64,000 nucleotides of DNA from the NCBI RefSeq assembly GCF_018638295.1, contig NZ_JABTTS010000001.1, forward strand, positions 1-64,000, written 5' to 3'. The notes under the pieces were generated by a model that saw nothing but the letters and a program-made list of their open reading frames with translations, had not been told where the DNA came from and ran no database searches. The translations under genes and the position numbers were made by a program. Shown piece by piece: positions 1-22,800 of this stretch; the stretch's first letter is position 1, and every line of letters starts with the position of its first letter. Origin of the DNA: Streptomyces sp. CHD11 (lineage in GTDB: Bacteria > Actinomycetota > Actinomycetes > Streptomycetales > Streptomycetaceae).

Positions 1-158
1 TCCGGCAGATCACGCCACGGAACACCGGTCCGGACCCGGAACAGGATCCCGTTGACCACGGTGCGGTGGTCGTTCCACCGGCCGCCCCGGCCACCCAAAG
101 GTGGCAGATGCGGCTCAAGCAACGACCACTCGCGATTCGTCAGATCCCCCCGGCCCAT
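1..158 (-). CDS. IS5-family transposase, N-terminal part (cut by window edge)
   Basis: Reading from an ATG at 158 gives about 52 residues beginning MGRGDLTNREW and continuing through LEPHLPP, GGRW and FRVRTGVPWRDLP. This is the N-terminal region of Streptomyces IS5-family transposases. It closely matches the transposase at 50286 (MGRGDLSDEEW, RTGLPWRDLP). The catalytic DDE part lies outside the window. Upstream, around 190-216, the reverse strand reads CTAG followed by GGCACTGTCCGGCGGATCAT, which resembles the terminal inverted repeat of the second copy (GGACTGTCCGATGGGTCGT) and probably marks the end of this element. Whether the copy is intact cannot be told. Confidence 0.8.
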   Translation of the reverse strand, partial: MGRGDLTNREWSLLEPHLPPLGGRGGRWNDHRTVVNGILFRVRTGVPWRDLP

Positions 159-375
159 GACCCAACCAACGAGCGACCGGTCGGAAAGTCACATGATCCG
201 CCGGACAGTGCCTAGATGCCATCTCTCAGCATGCCGGCACGTTCCGGGGCTTTGTGGGGCAGGCCGCTGACCGTGTGTTCCACCCAGTCCGACAGCCACA
301 GCGGTGCCACGACGTGAAGCGGCACCGGGAGTGTAAATCTAACGGCGGATCTGACGATCATGGGAGAGACGTCAA

Positions 376-1520
376 GTGACTTATACCGCCGTGGAGTTGG
401 AGACCGTGGAATCTGTCGAGAGTGCCCAGTCCGGGCCGCCCGCCCCCGTGTCGGACGAGCAGTTGGTCGCGATGCTGGTGGAACGGGCCAGGTCGGAGGG
501 ACTGCAGCTGACCGGACAGGGTGGGCTGCTGCAGCAGCTGACCAAGCGGGTCCTGGAGTCTGCGCTGGAAGGTGAGACTGCTGATCACCTCGGCTATGAG
601 AAGCACGATGCGGCCGGCCGGGGCAGCGGCGACTCCCGCAACGGGGGCCGGGCCAAGACCGTGCTGACCGACGTCGGGCCGGTTGAGGTCAAGGTGCCGC
701 GTGACACTGCGGGCACGTTCGAGCCGCAGATCGTCAGGAAGCGGCCGCGGCGGCTGACCGGGGTCGACGAGATGGTGCTGTCGTTGTCCGCGAAGGGGCT
801 CACGCACGGCGAGATCGCCGCTCACCTGGCCGAGGTCTACGGGGCTGAGGTGTCCAAGCAGACCATCTCCACCATTACCGACAAGGTGATGGAGGGCATG
901 GCCGAGTGGCAGAACCGTCCCCTCGACCGTGTTTACCCCGTTTTGTTCGTGGACGCCATCAACGTCAAGATCAGGGACGGGCAGGTCGCGAACCGTCCGG
1001 TCTATGTCGTGATGGCGGTGACCGTGGACGGCACCCGCGACATCCTCGGCATCTGGGCCGGCGACGGCGGAGAAGGCGCCAAGTACTGGCTGCGTGTGCT
1101 CACCGAGCTGAAGAACCGCGGCCTGGACGACGTGCTGATGCTGGTCTGCGACGGGATGAAGGCCCTTCCTGAGGCGGTGGAGACCGTCTGGCCTCGCACG
1201 ATCGTTCAAACGTGTGTGGTTCACCTGCTGCGGAACTCATACCGATATACAGCCCGTCAGGACTGGGACAAGGTCGCCAAGGCCCTCAAGCCCGTCTACA
1301 CCGCGCCCAGCGAGGACGCGGCGACGGAGCGGTTCCTCGAGTTCCAGGAGGCGTGGGGCAGGAAGTATCCGGCGATCGTGAAGCTGTGGTCGGACGCCTG
1401 GGCCGAGTTCGTGCCCTTCCTCTCCTTCGACGTCGAGATCCGCAAGGTCATCTGCAGCACGAACGCGATCGAGAGCGTCAACGCCCGCATCCGCAGGGCC
1501 GTCCGGGCCTGCGGGCACTT
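376..1520 (+). pseudogene. IS256-family (Mutator-like) transposase, 3'-truncated
   Basis: About 381 residues of an IS256-type DDE transposase are intact. The acidic residues sit in VLFVDAINVK, LVCDGMKALPEA and STNAIESVNARIRRA. The family is usually 400-420 residues. Homology stops after RACGHFP, just before the usual NEQAAL segment, so the last 30 or so residues and the right inverted repeat are missing. From about 1521 the reading frame continues only as antisense of an SDR gene. The left end is probably near 330-345 (GGGAGTGTAAATCTAACGG). The copy has very likely lost autonomous transposition, since one end is absent. Confidence 0.85.
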
Positions 1521-1812
1521 CCCCGGCGTTGTTCACCACCGCCCACACGCCGCCACCCGTCATCGCGGTGACCTCTTCCATCGCCTCGACACAGGAAGAC
1601 CGCTCAGCGACATCCACCACCACAGTGCGCAGCGACCGCCAGCGCGCCGTGGCGGCAGCGACCAGGCCGTCCGCCTTGTCCTGGCTGCACGCTGTACCGA
1701 TCACTTCAAAACCAGCACCCGCCAAGCGCAATACCGTCGCCACACCGATGCCACCGGTTGCACCCGTCACCAGCACGCTCCGCCGAACCGGCCGCCCCAC
1801 CGAGGTATCCAC
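1521..1812 (-). pseudogene. SDR-family oxidoreductase, N-terminal fragment
   Basis: The fragment starts at 1812 and encodes about 96 residues. It has the Rossmann glycine motif in VLVTGATGGIGVATVLRLA and the central NNAG motif of classical short-chain dehydrogenases. Homology breaks exactly after VVNNAG, where the sequence joins the truncated IS256 transposase. The YxxxK catalytic segment and the C-terminal half are absent, so it cannot be a working enzyme. A single event, either an IS256 insertion followed by deletion or a rearrangement, explains why both genes end at the same junction. Confidence 0.8.
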
Positions 1813-1911
1813 CGCCGCCCCTGCCCTACTCGCCTACACGGGTCGCGCCTGGTGCGCGGCCGCACGGTGAGCAACGAGCCGGAAGAAGCACAGGTGTGGC
1901 CCCAGGTCGGG

Positions 1912-3130
1912 TTATCGGGTTCGCAGGGTGGCGTGCAGTGGTGTGGCCGGTTGGAGTTGCAGTCCGTCTGTGGGGCGTTGGGTCGCCGTCGATGTCCAGG
2001 TGGAAGCGCTGGGCAAGTGTGGCCAGGACGAGTGCTGTCTCCACCAGCGCGAACCGTGCGCCGAGGCAGGCGCGCTGGCCGCCTCCGAACGGGAACCAGG
2101 CGCAGGGAGGCGTGGTCTGATCGGGACCGGCGTCCCAGCGTTGGGGGCGGAAGGCAAGCGGGTTCGGAGACCAGCGGGGGTCTCTGTGGGTGACCCATTG
2201 GCTGCACCAGAGCGTCGTCCCGGCCGGGATCGGGCTTCCGTACAGGGTGGCGCCGTTCTCTGCGACTCTGGGCGGGATCATCCATCCGGGTGGGTACAGT
2301 CGCAGGGATTCTCTGCTGATCTGCTGAGTCCAGGTCAGCTGTTCGTAGTCGTCGATGGTCGGCGGGCGGCCACCGAGGACGCGGTCGAGCTCTTCGTGAA
2401 GCCGGTGGCGGGCGTCTGCGGATGCCGACAGGAGGTACCAGGTCCAGGTCAGCGCCGTTGATGTGGTCTCGTGGCCGCCGATCCAGAGGGTGACGGCTTC
2501 GTCGCGTACCTGCGTGGTGGTCCGTGGCCGGCCGTCCTCGTCCCAGGCTGCGAGCAGTCTGCTCAGCAGGTCCTCACCGCTGCCGTGTCCCTCTCCTGCT
2601 GACTGGCGGGCGTGGATGAGCCGGTCGATCTCGTTGTCGATGGTCGCGACGGCGGCGAGCAGTCGCCGCCGGGCGGGGGTGCGCACCCACGGCGGCAGGA
2701 AGAGCCCGATCCCCCGTAGTTCGGCGCCGATCTCGTGTCCTGCCTGCGACATCGCCTCACCCAGCGCGCGTTGTCCGAGGTCGTTGCCGAACAGCGTACG
2801 GACCACGATCCGCTGGGAGAGCAGCGACATCTGGCGCAGCACGTCGACGCGGCTGCCGTCTCGCCAGTGGTCGGCAAGCGCCACCGCGCTGTCGACCATC
2901 GTCGTCGCGTATCGGCGTACCTGGCGGGGCCGGACCGTGGGCTGGACCATGGATCGCTTGCGACGCCATTCGACTCCTTGGCTGCGCATGACGCTGTTGC
3001 CGATCAGTCGTTTGAACGCCCAGCCGGCGTCCAGGGTCTCGTAGTCTCGCTCGTCGGCTCCGAGCAGTTCCGCGATGTGCTCGGGGTGCGCGAGGAAGAG
3101 AATCCGCGCCAGGCTCCGTCCCCGTGTCAA
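1912..3130 (-). pseudogene. Cytochrome P450, 5'-truncated and frameshifted near the 3' end
   Basis: Most of a bacterial P450 is present: I-helix GGHETTSTALTW, the K-helix ESLR, the PxRW region FRPQRW and the heme-cysteine loop FPFGGGQRACLG. The first recognisable residues are RILFLAHPEHIAELL, so roughly 50-60 N-terminal residues are missing. The only start in frame is a TTG with no clear ribosome binding site, placed at the edge of an IS3 remnant. Near the 3' end the frame turns into unusual His/Thr-rich sequence (PHRRTATPTGH), while the neighbouring frame reads a normal P450 tail (RPTDGLQLQP to HATLRTR, stop at 1912). A frameshift near 1990 is therefore likely. The substrate is unknown, and the gene is probably inactive. 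Confidence 0.8.
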
Positions 3131-3149
3131 CCCACCCGACCAGACACAA

Positions 3150-3335
3150 CAGTCCTGACCCCCGGTCTTGGGGTTGATGCAGCCAGAGCTGCGAGTGGGG
3201 TCATGATGGTCTCGTCGTCGACGGGGGTCGACCGGCCCACGCGTCTCTGGCGCCGACGCCGGTGGTAGGTCCGTTCGACCCAGGTGACGATCGCGATCCG
3301 TAGCTCCTGGCGCGTGGCCCGGTAGTACTTCGTTA
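3150..3335 (-). pseudogene. IS3-family transposase, C-terminal fragment
   Basis: The reverse strand reads ATRQELRIAIVTWVERTYHR then RRRQRRVG and TPVDDETIMT. This is the C-terminal end of IS3-group transposases of actinomycetes (usually ATREELRLAIVTWIERTYHRRRRQ). Everything upstream of this tail is gone. The fragment abuts the 5' end of the broken P450 and probably caused its truncation. Positions 3336-3623 hold no recognisable gene. Confidence 0.65.
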
Positions 3336-3623
3336 CGTTGAGTGATTCCGGCTGGCTGTGGGCAGCCAGCTCCGCCCCCACCTGGTCGACGGCTGCCTGA
3401 CCGCCACAGGTCTGGCTCTCACCCCACCGACCCCGTCGTGAAAACCTCAGTAAGCCACGTGGGAGGCGGACGGCACGACCGAGCAGGTCCGTTGTCGGCG
3501 ACCAGGCCACGCCGCGGCATCACGGACCCGGGCCCGTGATGCCGCGCAGCGGGAGCCGCAGAGCGGGTCACCTGGCCCGGGAGCCCGGGACCGGGTGACC
3601 GGCGTGGATGTCCCCCGATGTCC

Positions 3624-4799
3624 TCAGGCGGACGGCTTGGTGACCGTCACGACCGACCAGCGCTCCGCGCTCTGGACTGTGTCGCCGCAGTCCACCACCT
3701 TCAGCCTGGCGTCGTCCCCCGCGGCCCTGCCGCCGTCCACCGCCAGGCACAGATTGCTCGCGGCGTGACGGAACCACAGGGCTCCCGGACGCGGCTCCAG
3801 CCACCAGAGCTGGCCCGGGGCCGCGCTGTTGCAGTGATTCTGGATGAGCTTGGTCCCGATGACGACGTTTCCCGGCGCGGCCACGCAGAGCCCGTCGCGC
3901 CGGTTCTTCATCATGAAAATGCTCGCCCCGCCGGGACCGCCGTCCTTGTCGATGACCTGAAAGTCCCACAGCTGGTTGTCCTTGGTGGTCGGCCGGCAGC
4001 TGTACTGCTGCACCAGGCCCAGCGGCTTGCCCTCCTCGAAACCGGGGATATCGGCGCACTTGCCGGTCTCGGCACTCTTGATCTGGACGTTCACCCGCTG
4101 GGACAGGGCGTTGGCCAGCTCCCGGGCCGTAGACGCGGCGGGCTTCTTCTTCGTCTCGGTCGTCGGCTCCGCCGTGACCCTGGGCGACGGGGCCGCCTTC
4201 TCGATGACGGGCTCCTTCACCACGGCCTTGGTCTTCACCGAGGGAGACGCCGAAGAAGGGCTGGGCGAGGGGGACTCGGCCTCGTAGACGGCCGGCGGGT
4301 CCTCCGGCGTACCGTGGTCGAACGTGGTGCCGCCGACGGGTGCCGTCCTGACCTTCTGCCCCTCGTCGTCGTCCCCTCCCATGCCCAGCACGAGGAACGG
4401 TATGGAGATCAGTACGGTCCCGGCGACGGCCGCAGCGGCAAGCACGGGGCCACGCGGGCGTCCTGACGCCGTGGCGTCCGTACGACGGCCGTCACCCTCG
4501 TCTCCCTCGGCGAAGAGAACACCCACTCTCCCCTCGGGCTCCGGACCGTCGTCCGCCGCCGCTGTCCGTCCCGGCTCCTCCCGCTCACCGGAGGCCGGTT
4601 CATCCGTCGTCCCGGAGCCGCCCGCGGCGGGCTCCGGGGCCGACGGCGCCGGAGTGGGAGTGGGGGCCGGGGCGGAATGCGGGGTTCGCGGCCCCAGTGC
4701 CTGGTCGGGGTCCGCGTCCGGTGGGGGCACCGGTACCGCTCGGCGCACGGCGACCGAGGGTGTCGTTTCGTTGGCGGATGACTCGTGCCGGTCGGGCAT
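3624..4799 (-). CDS. Membrane-anchored ricin-B-type lectin domain protein
   Basis: The product is 391 residues. Residues 1-115 are a Pro/Ala/Glu-rich, probably disordered cytoplasmic tail. Residues 117-140 form one hydrophobic helix (VLAAAAVAGTVLISIPFLVLGM). A Ser/Pro/Lys-rich stalk follows, and the last 150 residues form a RICIN-type beta-trefoil with paired cysteines and QxW-like motifs (NQLWDFQV, GQLWWLEP, AERWSVV). The topology suggests an extracellular carbohydrate-binding module held at the membrane. It is the last gene in the direction of the T7SS array but is separated from it by about 640 bp, so it may be transcribed independently. The function in secretion is unknown; surface adhesion or cell-wall binding is an inference. 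Confidence 0.8.
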   Translation of the reverse strand: MPDRHESSANETTPSVAVRRAVPVPPPDADPDQALGPRTPHSAPAPTPTPAPSAPEPAAGGSGTTDEPASGEREEPGRTAAADDGPEPEGRVGVLFAEGDEGDGRRTDATASGRPRGPVLAAAAVAGTVLISIPFLVLGMGGDDDEGQKVRTAPVGGTTFDHGTPEDPPAVYEAESPSPSPSSASPSVKTKAVVKEPVIEKAAPSPRVTAEPTTETKKKPAASTARELANALSQRVNVQIKSAETGKCADIPGFEEGKPLGLVQQYSCRPTTKDNQLWDFQVIDKDGGPGGASIFMMKNRRDGLCVAAPGNVVIGTKLIQNHCNSAAPGQLWWLEPRPGALWFRHAASNLCLAVDGGRAAGDDARLKVVDCGDTVQSAERWSVVTVTKPSA

Positions 4800-5437
4800 G
4801 AACGCTGCTCCTTGTCGTGAGGCAGTGGGGAAGGCATAGGGGGCATCGGGGCGGCCGGTACGGCGGCCGGCGCCGGGTCAACTACCGGCATCTGGCAAGT
4901 GGTTCGGGGTTCGGGTGCGGTCGGGGCCGCATTCTCGGGGAAGGGGAGGGCGCCGCGCGGGCGGCGTAGCGGTACCGGAGGGACGGGGTGCCGTGGCGCA
5001 CCTCCGGCGCCCCGGACGGGATCAGGGGCGGAAACGGCCCGCCACCGCCCGTGCGCCGCTGCGGGCCGGGGCCCGGTGACCGGCCGTATGGCACGCGCGA
5101 CGACGGCGATCCGGCCCGACCAGGAGGCAACGAGCCGCAGCGCGCGCCATGTTGCCAGTCGCCCGGCAGATCACCAGGCGCCTCAGGACCCGGGGGTGGC
5201 CGGAACGTGGCACCCGGCGGAACTGGCCGCGGCCCGACCGGGGCACGCGGGGCGGGATCACGGTGCGACGGTCCCCTCCCGTGCGCGGACGCCGGGCAAC
5301 CGGCGCGCAGGGCGAACTGGTTGCCGCGGGCAGAGCGCGAACACGGGGACTGGGCGCGGCCGGTGACCGCTCGCGCATGGCCGGCCGGGGCGTCCCGGAC
5401 GGCCCCGGCCGGGACACCGGGGCGGGCCCGGCGGCCG
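4800..5437. other. Intergenic region, no gene seen
   Basis: About 640 bp of very GC-rich sequence separates the lectin gene from the ART-like protein gene, both on the minus strand. All frames are open because of composition, but no reading gives a recognisable domain, a good ribosome binding site or a protein-like amino-acid composition. It should contain the terminator of the upstream array and the lectin promoter, neither of which I can pinpoint. Confidence 0.4.
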
Positions 5438-8400
5438 TCAGGAGGCACCGATGCCTCCGAAGGGCCCGGCGCATCGGTCTGCCCAGTCACCCGCCCCCGG
5501 CGCCGTCCGGCCCGCGAGAGCATTGTTCAACCGCTCCAGCGCGGTCTCGTCCCCGTCCTCCAGGAGGACGGACCCGGATTCCGCGCTGCGCACCTGGCGC
5601 AGCAGGACCATGGGGGCCCCATGGTCCGTCCGTACATCGAGCACCCGATACGCGGTGCCCGGAGCGAAGACGATCTCCTCGCCCCCGTCCATCAGGCGCC
5701 GGACCCGGCGACCGGTGGTCGACCAGATCACGCAGCCCACCCCGGCGACGGGCCGCTTCCCGACCGGTTCGAGCGGCAGCCCGCTGACCGGCGCGGGGTC
5801 ACGCAGCACGTCGCCGGGCGCCATGTCGCCGAGTCCCGCCGCGTCGCCGCGTCCGCGCAGCACGACCCCGCGGTACGAGGGCAGGCGGGCGAGCGCGGAG
5901 GCGACGCATCCGGCGTACGGGACGAGGCGCCGCTCGCCGGAGCGCAGAGATTGCGCCAACTCCCGGTGATCGAGCGGGCCTTCGGTGTTGGTCAGGTACA
6001 TCCGCAGAGCGACCAGGTCGACGCGTGCCGCCGCCTCCTGCTCCGCGCCGCGCAGCGCGGGCATCTCCGCGAGGGCCCGGTTGACCGCCGCGCTGTGGCG
6101 CTCCCACACCGGCTTCGCGAGCGTACGGAAGGCGGCCCGCTCGGACGGAGTACTGCAGTGCTGCGGCTCCACGGGGACCGGGGGGAGGGTCCGGCGCCTC
6201 GGGGTGGCGGCGGGTTCCCTGCGGGGTGCGGGCGCGGGTGCGGTCCGGGTCTCCCCCGCCGCCCGGCCGGCCGCCGGTTCCGCGGGTTCCGCCGGTGCGG
6301 GGGGCGTGGCCGCAGAGGCCGGGGCGCTCCCCGAGGTGGGCACCGGGCGGGACGGAGCCGTGCGCGCGGACGGCGCCGCGCTGGACACCGATGCCGGGCG
6401 GGGCGCGGGCGGCGGAGCGGGGGCTTCCGGCCCCGGGCTCCCGCTGGTCGCGGGGGCGCCGTCCGGCTTCGGACGGGGGACGTCCGGTGACGGGTCCGGC
6501 GGTGCGGCGGATTCCGGGGCGGCGCTCTCGGTGACCGCGGTGGAGCTGTCCGGCGTGCCCGTCTCCGTGCTGGTCCGGGCGGCGGCCGGGGTGGCCGCCC
6601 CCTCAGCCGTCGTCGACCCGGAGGCGAGACGGGCCACCGTCCTGACGGGCGGCTCCGGGGCCGGTACGGGAGCCGGGGTGACGGGCACACCGGCGGTGGG
6701 GACGGCGGACGGGCCGTCCGGCCCGGGGGACGGTTCGCGCGGTGCGGCCGACGACGTGGACAACGCTGTCGGCGCTGCCGCGGGGGCCGGGCCGGGGGCG
6801 GGGGCCTCCCGGGCGGACGTGCTGGACGCCCCCTGAGGCGTGGCGGGCGCGAGGGGCGCGACGGGCACCGGACGCGTACCGGCGGCCGGCGCTGCGGACG
6901 GCTCCCCCCGCTCAGCCGCGCCCAAGGAGGACACAGCCGCGGGGGCCGGGCCGGGGGCGGCGTTCTCCCCGGCGGACGAAGCGGACGCCCCCTGCGGCTC
7001 GGCGGGCGCAGTGGGAGCCACGGGCGCCGGACGCGTACCGGGGGCCGGTCCCGGGCCACCCGTGGGAGTCGGCGTCGGCGTCACGCCGTTCGGTGCCGGG
7101 CGGGGCGCGGGGGCCGGGGGCCGGGGGCCGGGGGTGCCCGCCGGTGCCGGGCCCCGGCGGGCGGGGCGCGCGGCGGGGGCCGGGGCGAAGCTGATGACCC
7201 GCAGGCCGTGCTCGGCGGTCAGGCCGCGCAGGGCATAGCCGCCGTCCGGGGCAATGGCGTGCACATGAAGGGTGGTCCGGGCGCGTATGTCCGGGGTGAG
7301 GCGGCCGAGGAAGCCGGACAGGAGGGGCCACAGGGAGGGGTCGAGCCGGTCGCCGCCCCGGCCGACCTCGACGACCGGGCCCTCGGCGCTCACCGGCCGT
7401 GCGGTGAGGGGCGGGGTGGTCCCGGAGGGCCCGACCCACAGACCGGCCCGGGTGGCGACGACGTGCCAGGCGTCGGAGAGCCGGGCCACACCGTCCTGGG
7501 TGAGGCCGAGTCCGGGCGCGGGGGCGGACCAGCGCAGCAGCCGGGGCGGGGGTGCCGTGGCCGGGCGGGGCCGGGCGGGCTCCTCCCCCTCGGCCAACTC
7601 CGGCTCCTGCGCCTCCGCCACGGATTCCTTCGGCGGCAGGCACAGCACGGCGTCCACAAAGGGGAGCCAGCGCGGTTCGCCGTCCGGACCGGCCAGGACG
7701 GACCGGACTCCGAACCTGCCCAGGGCCTTGTCGGCGGCGATGAGGGGCAGCCCGGTGGTGACCTCGATCTCGGAGTCCAGTTGCGCGGCCACGGACTGGC
7801 CGAGGGGCAGCAGGTCACGGCGCCCGCCCGGAGCGAGCCGTACACCGCGGCGGACGACGGCGGGCAGGGCCGCGAGAACTTCGGCGACGTCGTTCGCCAC
7901 GACGTCCTCCCCCCACGGCACGCCGACAACCACGGCGGCGTGCCCCGGATCCACGGGTATCGCGTGGAGCAGGTCGCCGGGGTGGGGCGCGTTGGCCTCG
8001 GCGGGCCGGATCACCAGCCCGGCCGGGATCTGGTCCACCACACAGCCGTCCGCCGTACGGGCCGGGGCGCGGCTCACCGCGGTCTGCCAGGCGGGTGCCG
8101 GGGTGCGCGGGCCCAGGTCCTCGGGCTCCTCGCCGGGGGCGAAGCGGCGCCAGCCGCCGCGTCCCGGCGGGACGAAAACCGAGCCGCCGGGCACCACGAG
8201 CACCGGTCCGTCGGGGGCCTCGACCGTTATCTTCCAGGCCTCGGCGATCCCGCGGGCCGGTGCGGGCCGGCCCGGCCGGTCGGCTCCGGCGCCGGACATC
8301 ACCAGCCGTACCGAAGAAGTTCCCTCGTCCCGCAGGGAGTCGAGGGTCTCGCTCAGCCGGGGCCAGAGCGACGCGGTGGTCTCGCCGACCGCGATAGCGA

Positions 8401-8653
8401 CGATGGTGACGGTGCCGTCCTTCTGCGCGCCCAGCGTGCGGGCAAGGTCGGCGACGTCCGCCGGATGCAGGGTATCGTCCGTGGGCAGGCTGAGCAGGAG
8501 TAGGCTCCCGTGCCGCTCGACCAGCACCCGGCGCGCCTGCCCGGGAGGGTTCTCCGGGTTCCGCCCGGCCGGGTCTGCGACGGAGCGCTGTCGCCGGGTG
8601 CGGGACGACGTGGCCCCCCGGCGCCGGGCCAGAGGTCCGTTCCAGCGACTCAT
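5438..8653 (-). CDS. Large protein with C-terminal ADP-ribosyltransferase-like domain, T7SS array
   Basis: The product is 1,071 residues from the ATG preceded by GGAGGA (MSRWNGPLARRR). Residues 1-490 form a globular part of unknown fold. Residues 495-830 are a Pro/Ala/Thr/Gly linker. The last 240 residues resemble the ADP-ribosyltransferase (ART) fold of the R-S-E class: RGVVLRGRG near residue 928 (R), VIWSTTGRR near 977 (ST), and GGEEIVFAPGTAYRVLDV near 994 (the E-x-x-F-x-PGT-x-x-x-V strand typical of ART exoenzymes). The key Glu pair is EE followed by IVF. The gene lies 146 bp downstream of the SseB-like gene in the T7SS array, so a secreted or surface effector role is an inference. The ART assignment comes from motifs only and activity may be lost. 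Confidence 0.65.
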   Translation of the reverse strand: MSRWNGPLARRRGATSSRTRRQRSVADPAGRNPENPPGQARRVLVERHGSLLLLSLPTDDTLHPADVADLARTLGAQKDGTVTIVAIAVGETTASLWPRLSETLDSLRDEGTSSVRLVMSGAGADRPGRPAPARGIAEAWKITVEAPDGPVLVVPGGSVFVPPGRGGWRRFAPGEEPEDLGPRTPAPAWQTAVSRAPARTADGCVVDQIPAGLVIRPAEANAPHPGDLLHAIPVDPGHAAVVVGVPWGEDVVANDVAEVLAALPAVVRRGVRLAPGGRRDLLPLGQSVAAQLDSEIEVTTGLPLIAADKALGRFGVRSVLAGPDGEPRWLPFVDAVLCLPPKESVAEAQEPELAEGEEPARPRPATAPPPRLLRWSAPAPGLGLTQDGVARLSDAWHVVATRAGLWVGPSGTTPPLTARPVSAEGPVVEVGRGGDRLDPSLWPLLSGFLGRLTPDIRARTTLHVHAIAPDGGYALRGLTAEHGLRVISFAPAPAARPARRGPAPAGTPGPRPPAPAPRPAPNGVTPTPTPTGGPGPAPGTRPAPVAPTAPAEPQGASASSAGENAAPGPAPAAVSSLGAAERGEPSAAPAAGTRPVPVAPLAPATPQGASSTSAREAPAPGPAPAAAPTALSTSSAAPREPSPGPDGPSAVPTAGVPVTPAPVPAPEPPVRTVARLASGSTTAEGAATPAAARTSTETGTPDSSTAVTESAAPESAAPPDPSPDVPRPKPDGAPATSGSPGPEAPAPPPAPRPASVSSAAPSARTAPSRPVPTSGSAPASAATPPAPAEPAEPAAGRAAGETRTAPAPAPRREPAATPRRRTLPPVPVEPQHCSTPSERAAFRTLAKPVWERHSAAVNRALAEMPALRGAEQEAAARVDLVALRMYLTNTEGPLDHRELAQSLRSGERRLVPYAGCVASALARLPSYRGVVLRGRGDAAGLGDMAPGDVLRDPAPVSGLPLEPVGKRPVAGVGCVIWSTTGRRVRRLMDGGEEIVFAPGTAYRVLDVRTDHGAPMVLLRQVRSAESGSVLLEDGDETALERLNNALAGRTAPGAGDWADRCAGPFGGIGAS

Positions 8654-8799
8654 CCGGCTTCCTCCCACAGTCTGTTCACTGCTCCCACCCCCGGGGGTCC
8701 GTCTCCGCACACACATGTCCTGATCACATCCGTCCCTCCCCCGGGACGGACGACGGGCCACCCCCCGGGAGGGCGGTCAAGGCGCCCCGGCCCGTCGTC

Positions 8800-9593
8800 T
8801 CACGCGGTCCCTGACTGCGCCCCGGCCTCCTGGGAGGATTCCGGGCGCGGCCGGGAGGCCGCCGCCGAGTCCATCATCTGTGCCAGCGGACCGGTTTCGA
8901 GCACCGCCCCCGCCGGGCTGGACGGATTGACGTACAGCCGGTGTCCTTCGGGCAGTCGCGGCAGGAGGTCGGCCGCGGCCAGATGGTCGAAGGCGAGGGC
9001 TCCGACCATGTTCAGGTAGCGGGACGAGGTGAAGACCGGCACCACGGGAGTGCCGTCGGAGCCGGTGGCCGTGACCGGCGACCCGTCGGGCAGCGTGAGG
9101 ACGGCGACCTCGGCGCCGGCCAGGGCGAGGGCCACGTCCTCTGGGGGTCCGTATCCGGTGACGGCCCGCTGGAGGGCCTCGTCCACCGGGTCGGTGGGCT
9201 CGGGCCAGCCCAGCACCTCCGGGGAGGGCAGGTAGGCATCGTTGTCCTCCCACTCCACGATCTCCCCGTCACTGTCCGAACGCCAGCGGCCCGCGACGGC
9301 GTGGTCCGGGGGGACGCCCTCGCCCCGCCAGCCCGGGTCGACCGTGCTGATCCAGTGGTCCGGGGCCATCCTCGCGGCCCGGACGATCTCGTCGGGCGGC
9401 TCGGGGGGCTCGGGGGAATCCGCCGGGGCCGGCGGGCGGGAGCCGTCCGGGCCGTCGCCGGTGGCGGGCCGGGCCGCGCCGGGCCCGGCGGGGACGGCGA
9501 GTTCGGCGGGGACGGCGGGTCCGGAGGGGACGGCGGGTCCGGAGGAATCTGCCGGGTCGGCGGTGTCCGGGTCGGGGGCAGGCGGGCGGGTGT

Positions 9594-9597
<4 letters not shown>
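8800..9597 (-). CDS. SseB-like N-terminal domain protein of the T7SS array
   Basis: The product is 265 residues. The GTG start at 9597 overlaps the stop codon of the giant protein gene (GTGA), which implies translational coupling. The first 75 residues are Pro/Ala-rich. The rest contains VAVLTLPDGSPVTA, VVPVFTSSRYLN and LPEGHRLYVNPSSPAGAVL, the layout of the SseB N-terminal domain found in many actinobacterial proteins, some next to T7SS genes. No signal peptide or membrane helix is seen. The coupling to the giant protein suggests a dedicated cytoplasmic partner such as a chaperone or adaptor; that role is inferred. Confidence 0.7.
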
Positions 9598-22343
<12,746 letters not shown>

Positions 22344-22346
22344 GAG

Positions 22347-22709
22347 TCAGCCCCGCCGGCCGCCGTCGCCCGGTCCGCCGATGTCGTACGAGTCGATCTC
22401 CTGGTCGATGCCGTCCAGGATGTCGCTCTGCGTGGTCGACGTCGCGTTCAGGTTCAGCAGGGTGGCGTCGCTGGTCCTCTCCAGGACCTCACCGAGCGCT
22501 CCGAGCGAACCCGAGATGGAGTCCCGGTTGCTGACGTAGTTCGCCTCGATCTTCCGGCCGTTGTCGTCGTTACCGGTCCAGGAGGTGTCGGCCATGGCGG
22601 CGTCGAACTCGGCGAGGATGCTCCAGGTGTAGGAGCCCAGTTCGGAGAGCACGGCCTTGCCCTTCCGGAGGCTATCGGGATCGACTTCGAAGGTCTCGTC
22701 GTCATTCAT
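22347..22709 (-). CDS. WXG100-like ESX protein upstream of the giant gene
   Basis: The product is 120 residues from the ATG at 22709 (MNDDETFEVDPDSL), with GAGGAG a few bases upstream. A central Trp-Thr-Gly (W44-T-G46, in TSWTGNDDNG) stands between two predicted helices, the hallmark of WXG100 helical hairpins. The length is normal for the family. The C-terminal tail is acidic and ends GGPGDGGRRG, without a clear YxxxD/E export motif. It ends 3 bp before the start of the giant protein. The arrangement suggests a partner that pairs with the N-terminal ESX/CpnT-like domain of the giant protein, as PE/PPE-type pairs do; that pairing is an inference. Confidence 0.75.
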   Translation of the reverse strand: MNDDETFEVDPDSLRKGKAVLSELGSYTWSILAEFDAAMADTSWTGNDDNGRKIEANYVSNRDSISGSLGALGEVLERTSDATLLNLNATSTTQSDILDGIDQEIDSYDIGGPGDGGRRG

Positions 22710-22800
22710 GTCCGTCTCCTCGTACTCCTCGTAACGCGTCGGTTCACGCCACTGCCCGCCACCCGTGGTGGCGTCCCTACCCCGGTGCCTCGGACCGCCG

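Noticed and set aside
4899..5523. Long overlapping open frames in the lectin-ART gap
   Set aside because: They exist in several frames at once, are Arg/Gly/Pro-rich, have no ribosome binding site or motif, and follow from GC content.
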